From Fen-1118 sp964491625 (GTDB lineage: Bacteria; Myxococcota_A; Polyangia; Fen-1088): DNA of 18,514 bases. The position numbers were made by a program, and so were the translations under genes. The DNA lies in NCBI GenBank assembly GCA_964491625.1, contig CAZBIU010000109.1:1-18514 (forward strand), in the 5' to 3' direction. The notes below the pieces were generated by a model. The model had not been told where the DNA came from, ran no database searches, and worked only from the letters and a program-made list of their open reading frames with translations. Below are positions 14,353 to 18,514 of this stretch, piece after piece (the first letter of the stretch is position 1; the number at the start of each line of letters is the position of its first letter).

Positions 14353-15438
14353 ATGAGCAAGGCTTACTCCAGGTCTAAGACCCTGTGGTACACACGGTGC
14401 CCCGCCCCGACACCGCTTGGCATCGCTGCCCAACTGGGCTGGATCGAGGCTGAGTTCGATCACGACCGGGTTTCGGTCCGCGCACTCCAGGACGAAGCAG
14501 ATCCGAAAGTGAGGGGCTCTCACTTCGACCACTGGCTGCCCAATGCCGTCCGACAGGGCGGAAGTATTCCAGCCATCTGGTCTCGCGCACGTGGACGCGA
14601 TACGCGGCTTTTGGGATTGACGTGGACCAACGAGTCCCAGGCAATCCTCACGCGTGTGGACTCGGATGTCCACAGAATCACAGATCTCAGGGGGAAGCGT
14701 CTGGGGGTGGTCACGCGGCCCTGGGTACCCGTCGATTTCTGGAAGGCCACGACCATCCGTGCCTACGTCGCGGCACTCTACACGCAAGGCCTTGCGGAGA
14801 AGGACGTGGAGTTCGTGGAACTGCCTGCGGCTGAGACCGATCCAACAGGAGGCCCTTCCGATCCCCAGACGCTACTCGGCAGCAGAGAGGCACGGGCGCT
14901 TCTGGAGGACGAGGTAGATGTCATCTATCACAAGGGACCGCTCGGGCTGGAGCTGGCCAGGGCCATCGGCGCCCGCACCGTTTATGACCTCGGCGGTCAT
15001 CCCGATCCCAAGGTTCGGATCAACAATGGGTCGCCGCGCACCTTAACGGTCAGCGCTTCATTAATCGAAGGCGACTTTCCGCTGGTTGTCCGCCTGGTCA
15101 AGAAGGTTCTGCAGGCAGGCCGGTGGGCTGAAGACCACCGCGGGGAGACACTGCGATATCTCGCCAAGGAAACCCGGTCGTCCGAGGCGACGGTGGTTTG
15201 CGCCTACGGCAGCGATGTTCATCGCCACCTGCGCACCGATCTGGACCTAGATGCGGTTGAGGCTTTGGCCGACTTCACGCGCTTCCTTGCAGACTGGAAG
15301 TTCATTCCGACATACTTCGATGTCAGTACGTGGATCGATCCTCGGCCTCTGACTCAAGCGCTTGCGGAACTGCACCAGGAACGGCGAGTCCTGGAACAAG
15401 GCGAATGGGGGATTCGCGCCGTTGCCGGAACGTTGTAG
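14353..15438 (+). CDS. DszB-like desulfinase (sulfinate C-S cleavage), NMT1-type periplasmic-binding fold
   Basis: This 361-residue protein resembles DszB, the 2'-hydroxybiphenyl-2-sulfinate desulfinase (365 residues), which releases sulfite from a sulfinate. The start TLWYTRCPAPTPL aligns with DszB TLTYSNCPVPNAL, placing Cys16 at the catalytic Cys27. SHFDHWLPNAVRQGGSIP aligns with VHFTYDQPAYTRFGGEIP, placing His57 and Arg67 at DszB His60 and Arg70 with the same 10-residue spacing. RDTRLLGLTW, DLRGKRLGV, GSREARALLEDEVDVIYH and RWAEDHRGE also follow the DszB order. It has no signal peptide, so it is a cytoplasmic enzyme rather than a transport protein. GGGAGG lies 5 nt before the ATG; the frame is open back to 14164, but homology starts here. 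Its true substrate may not be biphenyl sulfinate, since no DszA or DszC is present. Confidence 0.75.
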   Translation: MSKAYSRSKTLWYTRCPAPTPLGIAAQLGWIEAEFDHDRVSVRALQDEADPKVRGSHFDHWLPNAVRQGGSIPAIWSRARGRDTRLLGLTWTNESQAILTRVDSDVHRITDLRGKRLGVVTRPWVPVDFWKATTIRAYVAALYTQGLAEKDVEFVELPAAETDPTGGPSDPQTLLGSREARALLEDEVDVIYHKGPLGLELARAIGARTVYDLGGHPDPKVRINNGSPRTLTVSASLIEGDFPLVVRLVKKVLQAGRWAEDHRGETLRYLAKETRSSEATVVCAYGSDVHRHLRTDLDLDAVEALADFTRFLADWKFIPTYFDVSTWIDPRPLTQALAELHQERRVLEQGEWGIRAVAGTL

Positions 15439-15464
15439 GGAACTCCCAATCGAAGAAACGATGA

Positions 15465-15485
15465 AGGTTGCCGTCAGGGCAGCCT
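15465..15485. terminator. Possible bidirectional hairpin between convergent genes
   Basis: AGGTTGCC (15465-15472) pairs with GGCAGCCT (15478-15485), 8 base pairs including one G-T, around a 5-nt loop. It sits in the short gap between the DszB-like gene and the stop of the radical SAM gene and overlaps the latter's last codons. No T-run follows, so termination would be weak or Rho-assisted. Confidence 0.3.
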
Positions 15486-16457
15486 CACGATCAATCGACG
15501 AGATGGACCGTCAGCTAGGGTACCGTCGCTGACCACACGGGCAAGTCGCCCCTCGGCGAGCAACTGATTGACGTGTTTTGCAACCAGCCCTTCGTGACAG
15601 CCCAGCAGGAAGGCGAGGGTGGTGGTATCGAAAGCGCGATCCGTGAGGCGGGTCAGGATGGCTCCGCGCAGATGTTCGTCGTCGATGCGACAAACCTCGC
15701 CCGGCTGCCGCCTGGCTACCTCGAAGACCGTGAGAGGAAGAAGTTGTTCGTGGATGCGAGCCAGCAACTCGTCCGATGCCTGCGTCACCCACGGCAGGAT
15801 GCCGGGGCGATCCAGGCGGTTGAGCTGGATGGCGTCCGGTCCAATTCGCAGCGCAGCCTCACGGAGCGCGGCGATCTCGTGCTCGGAATCGTTAACCCCC
15901 GGCACGACGAAGACCTCCAGCACCAACGTACCGCGGTACTCTCTTCGCAGCGCCACCAGGCCGTCGATGACCTCGTTCAGCTGGATGCTCGGCTCGGGCC
16001 GGTTGATGGTCCGAAACGATTCGGGCGTGGCCCCGTCGAGCGAGGGAATCAATAGATCTGCCTCCCGGACGGCGCTTCGGATCTTGGGGCGACGAAAGAG
16101 CGTTCCATTGCTCAGTACCGCGACTTTGTAGTCGTGGTAGTGGCGCTTGATGTGCGCGATGATATCGCCCAGGCCTGCGTGAAGTGTGGGCTCGCCCGAG
16201 CCGGCGAAGGTTACGAAATCGAGGGACGGTTGCCGACCAAGGTAGTCGTCGAGCTCTGCGATTACGTCGCCTGTAGGCACGAAGATGTCGGTCGTCGCGG
16301 TCAGGTCGGTCGTGGCGCCACACTCGCAGTAGACACAGTCGAGCGAGCATGTCTTGTAGGGTAAGAGGTCCACGCCCAGTGAGCGGCCGAGCCTGCGGGA
16401 AAGCACGGGACCAAAGAGGTATTTGTAGCCAAGCGCGCTGGCAAGCTTATCTGTCAT
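15474..16457 (-). CDS. Radical SAM protein (COG0731-like) with a C-terminal winged-helix-like part
   Basis: This protein has 327 residues. The cluster motif is CSLDCVYC, with Cys37, Cys41 and Cys44. FAGSGEPTLH, VLSNGTL and PSLDGATPESFRTINRP are core blocks of the group that includes wyosine-base-related Fe-S oxidoreductases of unknown role in bacteria. The N-terminal KYLFGPVLSRRLGRSLGVDLLP is typical of that group. The last 80 residues (LTDRAFDTTTLAFLLGCHEGLVAKHVNQLLAEGRL) look like a helix-turn-helix DNA- or RNA-binding fold. The ATG is 9 nt after the stop of the sigma-54 activator gene, so the two are co-transcribed. The function is unknown. Confidence 0.8.
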   Translation of the reverse strand: MTDKLASALGYKYLFGPVLSRRLGRSLGVDLLPYKTCSLDCVYCECGATTDLTATTDIFVPTGDVIAELDDYLGRQPSLDFVTFAGSGEPTLHAGLGDIIAHIKRHYHDYKVAVLSNGTLFRRPKIRSAVREADLLIPSLDGATPESFRTINRPEPSIQLNEVIDGLVALRREYRGTLVLEVFVVPGVNDSEHEIAALREAALRIGPDAIQLNRLDRPGILPWVTQASDELLARIHEQLLPLTVFEVARRQPGEVCRIDDEHLRGAILTRLTDRAFDTTTLAFLLGCHEGLVAKHVNQLLAEGRLARVVSDGTLADGPSRRLIVRLP

Positions 16458-16466
16458 CGCGACGGT

Positions 16467-17564
16467 CTACCCGGCAACGGTTGAAGCATCGTGCGGCGAG
16501 ATCACGCCGGGCTTCTTGTTTCTACGTCCGGCGATGAGACCGGAGATGGCGAGGCGCGCGCGGAGCACGTTGCGGCTGATGCCAAGCAGGTTGGCTGTCT
16601 GCACCTGGTTCTGGTGACAGAATTGATAGGCTTGCGTCACCACGGCCGATACGATCTTCTCGTAAAGCTCAGGGCCTCCCTGCTCGAAAAGGGGCGCAAG
16701 CGCACGTTCGAACGATGCCAGGTTCGGCGTCGGATTCGACGGGGGCTCGGCAGAAACGCTGGCCCGGCTGGTCTGCAGGGAAAGGTCGCCAGCATCGATG
16801 ATGCCACCTCGGCTGGTCAGTACCGCACGATGAAGTACGTTTTCGAGCTCGCGTACGTTGCCCGGCCAGCTATGGTCGAGAAGCTTTTGGATGGCCTCGT
16901 CTCTGAGGGTCGGGTCGTCGACACCACACCGTTGGCCGTGAACGCGCAGGAAATGCTCGGTCAGCGGCAGGATATCCCCAGGCCGTTCGCGCAGCGGCGG
17001 TACGCCGAGAGAGGCGACGTTCAGACGGAAGAAGAGGTCCTCCCGGAAGCGTCCCGCGCGCACTGCGGCCCCGAGGTCCACATTGGTCGCCGCGACCAAC
17101 CGGACATCGATGGGGATCGCCGTGCGCGAACCCAGTCGAACGACCTCTCGCTCCTGAAGCACGCGCAGCAACTTTACCTGAAGAGGCAGCGACAGGTCGC
17201 CGATCTCGTCCAGAAACAGGGTGCCTCCCTGCGCCGCTTCGAACCATCCGCTCTTCGAGGTCACGGCCCCGGTGAAGGCGCCGCGCTCGTACCCGAACAG
17301 CTCCGCGTCGACGAGGTTTTCCGAAAATGCACCGCAGTTGACCGCAACGAACGGTCCAGACGCCCGGCGGCTCAGCTCATGGACATAGCGAGAGACAATC
17401 TCTTTACCGGTTCCTGTCTCGCCGATGACCAGCACGGTTGCCTCGCTCGGGGCGATCTGGCGAATCTGGCGCAACAGTTCACGCGAACATGGATCTTCGA
17501 ACACCAGAGTCCTGGCACGCACCGTGAGGGAGTGAGGTCGAAGGTTCGAAGCTGTGATGACCAT
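16467..17564 (-). CDS. sfnR: Sigma-54-dependent activator without sensor domain, SfnR-like
   Basis: This 365-residue activator consists of a short N-terminus, an AAA+ domain and a Fis-type helix-turn-helix. Walker A is GETGTGKE (48-55), the sigma-54 contact loop is GAFTGA (95-100), Walker B is GGTLFLDEIG (about 113-122), and the sensor/arginine region includes FREDLFFRLNV. SWPGNVRELENVLHRAV is the usual AAA+ C-terminal block, and ANLLGISRNVLRARL at about 325-340 is the recognition HTH. The N-terminal VRARTLVFEDPCSRELL leads straight into the AAA+ core, as in SfnR of Pseudomonas putida, which switches on dimethyl sulfone use under sulfate limitation. With no receiver or ligand domain, control is probably by expression level. 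It lies 79 nt after the cysE-like gene and 9 nt before the radical SAM gene. No clear ribosome-binding site precedes the ATG. Confidence 0.85.
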   Translation of the reverse strand: MVITASNLRPHSLTVRARTLVFEDPCSRELLRQIRQIAPSEATVLVIGETGTGKEIVSRYVHELSRRASGPFVAVNCGAFSENLVDAELFGYERGAFTGAVTSKSGWFEAAQGGTLFLDEIGDLSLPLQVKLLRVLQEREVVRLGSRTAIPIDVRLVAATNVDLGAAVRAGRFREDLFFRLNVASLGVPPLRERPGDILPLTEHFLRVHGQRCGVDDPTLRDEAIQKLLDHSWPGNVRELENVLHRAVLTSRGGIIDAGDLSLQTSRASVSAEPPSNPTPNLASFERALAPLFEQGGPELYEKIVSAVVTQAYQFCHQNQVQTANLLGISRNVLRARLAISGLIAGRRNKKPGVISPHDASTVAG

Positions 17565-17577
17565 CGCGAGAAGTGTG

Positions 17578-17603
17578 CTATAGAAGACATATGTCTAGCA
17601 TAG
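17578..17603. promoter_or_regulatory. Palindrome AGACATATGTCT in front of the SfnR-like gene
   Basis: A perfect 12-bp palindrome (17585-17596) is flanked symmetrically, 4 nt away on each side, by CTA (17578-17580) and TAG (17601-17603). It lies 21 nt upstream of the ATG at 17564. Its core GACA-TA-TGTC has the same GACR-N2-TGTC layout as the dyads at 813 and 13898. A repressor or autoregulatory site is likely. A marginal GG-N10-GC on the minus strand (17616-17631) could be a weak sigma-54 site. Confidence 0.45.
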
Positions 17604-17643
17604 TGGATGTGTTTCGGCAATCGAAAACCCGGACAAGCCACAG

Positions 17644-18514
17644 CTAGATGCTCCAGTCGAGATCGGTTTCCTGCTTGAACTCGGTCGGCGGCTGATTCTT
17701 GTACTGCAGCTCGGGATTCTTGACCGTGACCCGGGTGCGCGGCGGGACCGACTGCGTGACGAACACGTTGCTGGCGATGACCACGCCTTTGCCGATCACT
17801 GTTTCGCCGCCCAGGATGGACGCGCCTGAGTAGACCGTGACTTCGTCCTCAAGGGTGGGGTGGCGCTTGACGCCGCGAAGGCTCTGGCCACCGCGCAGCG
17901 AGAGTGCACCCAGTGTCACGCCCTGGTAAACCTTCACTCGCTTGCCGATTTGCGTGGTTTCGCCGATGGCCACACCGGTTCCGTGGTCGATGAAGAAGTA
18001 CTCGTCGATGGTGGCACCGGGATGGATGTCTACTCCGGTCACGCTGTGGGCGTACTCGCTCATGATTCGAGGAATGAGCGGGACACCCCTCGCGTGCAAC
18101 TCGTGCGCAAGGCGGTACACCGTGACGCCGAAGAAGCCCGGGTACGAGAAGATGATCTCGTCGGTGTCGGCTGCCGCGGGATCGCCGTCGAAAGTCGCCT
18201 GAACGTCGGTGGCCAAGACGGCACGCAGCCGCGGTATGGTGGCGAGAAACTCGTGCACGACTTCGCGTGCGCGGGCGGCGAAGTCGGTGTGGGTGCTGTT
18301 GCCGCGCCGGGCTGTGTGCCGGAGGGCGCCCTCGATTTGCTCGGACAGGAGATTTCGGATCTCCACCAGCAGATCGCCCACATGATACTGGATGGCCTCG
18401 CTGGCGAGGTTCTGACGCCCGAAATAGCCAGGAAACAGCAGTTCGCGCAACAACGTGATGACCTCAATGATGGCGTTGCGGCTGGCGAGCTTGCCCGCAT
18501 CGATGTGCCTCGTG
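17644..18514 (-). CDS. cysE: Serine O-acetyltransferase, 5' end beyond the window
   Basis: At least 290 residues are visible. The frame is open to the window edge, so the true start lies beyond 18514. This enzyme makes O-acetylserine from serine and acetyl-CoA, the carbon acceptor for sulfide in cysteine synthesis. The N-terminal part (RNAIIEVI, LLRELLFPGYFG) is the helical region of long-form (EpsC/SAT-type) enzymes. TDEIIFSYPGFFGVTVYRLAHEL follows. The left-handed hexapeptide repeat part has GVDIHPGATIDEYFFIDHGTGVAIGETTQIG, with the catalytic-type Asp-His in IDHGTG, then KVYQGVTLGAL and ASILGGETVIGKGVVIASNVFV. It is transcribed toward the sfnR-like gene, 79 nt away. Confidence 0.92.
   Translation of the reverse strand, partial: TRHIDAGKLASRNAIIEVITLLRELLFPGYFGRQNLASEAIQYHVGDLLVEIRNLLSEQIEGALRHTARRGNSTHTDFAARAREVVHEFLATIPRLRAVLATDVQATFDGDPAAADTDEIIFSYPGFFGVTVYRLAHELHARGVPLIPRIMSEYAHSVTGVDIHPGATIDEYFFIDHGTGVAIGETTQIGKRVKVYQGVTLGALSLRGGQSLRGVKRHPTLEDEVTVYSGASILGGETVIGKGVVIASNVFVTQSVPPRTRVTVKNPELQYKNQPPTEFKQETDLDWSI

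Noticed and set aside
1..18514. CRISPR array, tRNA or rRNA genes, complete insertion sequence
   Set aside because: No regularly spaced repeats, no cloverleaf with a GTTCGAAT-type arm, no transposase reading frame and no terminal repeats were seen.

Overview
The window is high-GC, densely coded proteobacterial DNA. It probably comes from a soil or water beta- or gammaproteobacterium: it has sigma-54 regulation with an SfnR-type activator, Ssu/Tau-type transport, and a long-form CysE. I cannot place it to genus from sequence alone. Almost every gene that can be named concerns sulfur acquisition, so I read it as a sulfur-scavenging island.

Layout. 157-1463 (+) holds a single-domain chromate transporter (CHR family) and a beta-class carbonic anhydrase. 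1483-1807 (-) is a collapsed ssuD relic (alkanesulfonate monooxygenase) with its start region and C-terminus kept, the middle deleted, and a 1-nt frameshift. 1946-7259 (+) is a tight five-gene operon: an SsuA/TauA-like binding protein with a C-terminal extension, permease, ATPase, a Cys-type sulfatase without a signal peptide, and a small methyltransferase. Converging on it at 7266-9201 (-) are an anaerobic sulfatase-maturating radical SAM enzyme carrying a SEC-C tail, and a DinB-fold protein. 9747-13063 (+) holds an ABC-type sulfate-binding protein whose stop overlaps the start of a SulP/STAS sulfate permease, then a RidA-family protein. 13064-14352 has no intact gene. It carries a TonB-like relic, several dyads, a near-consensus sigma-54 promoter and a strongly structured leader. 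14353-15438 (+) encodes a DszB-like desulfinase with the catalytic Cys/His/Arg pattern. 15474-18514 (-) holds a radical SAM protein, an SfnR-like sigma-54 activator and a serine acetyltransferase cut by the window edge.

How the parts fit together (inference). The ABC system would import organosulfur compounds such as sulfate esters. The sulfatase, activated by the maturase, would release sulfate in the cytoplasm, and the Sbp/SulP pair would take up free sulfate. The desulfinase would release sulfite from a sulfinate, and CysE would supply O-acetylserine for fixing reduced sulfur into cysteine. The SfnR-like activator is the obvious candidate to drive the sigma-54 promoter in front of the desulfinase. 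That promoter, its upstream dyads and the foldable leader with an anti-Shine-Dalgarno segment are the least expected part of the window.
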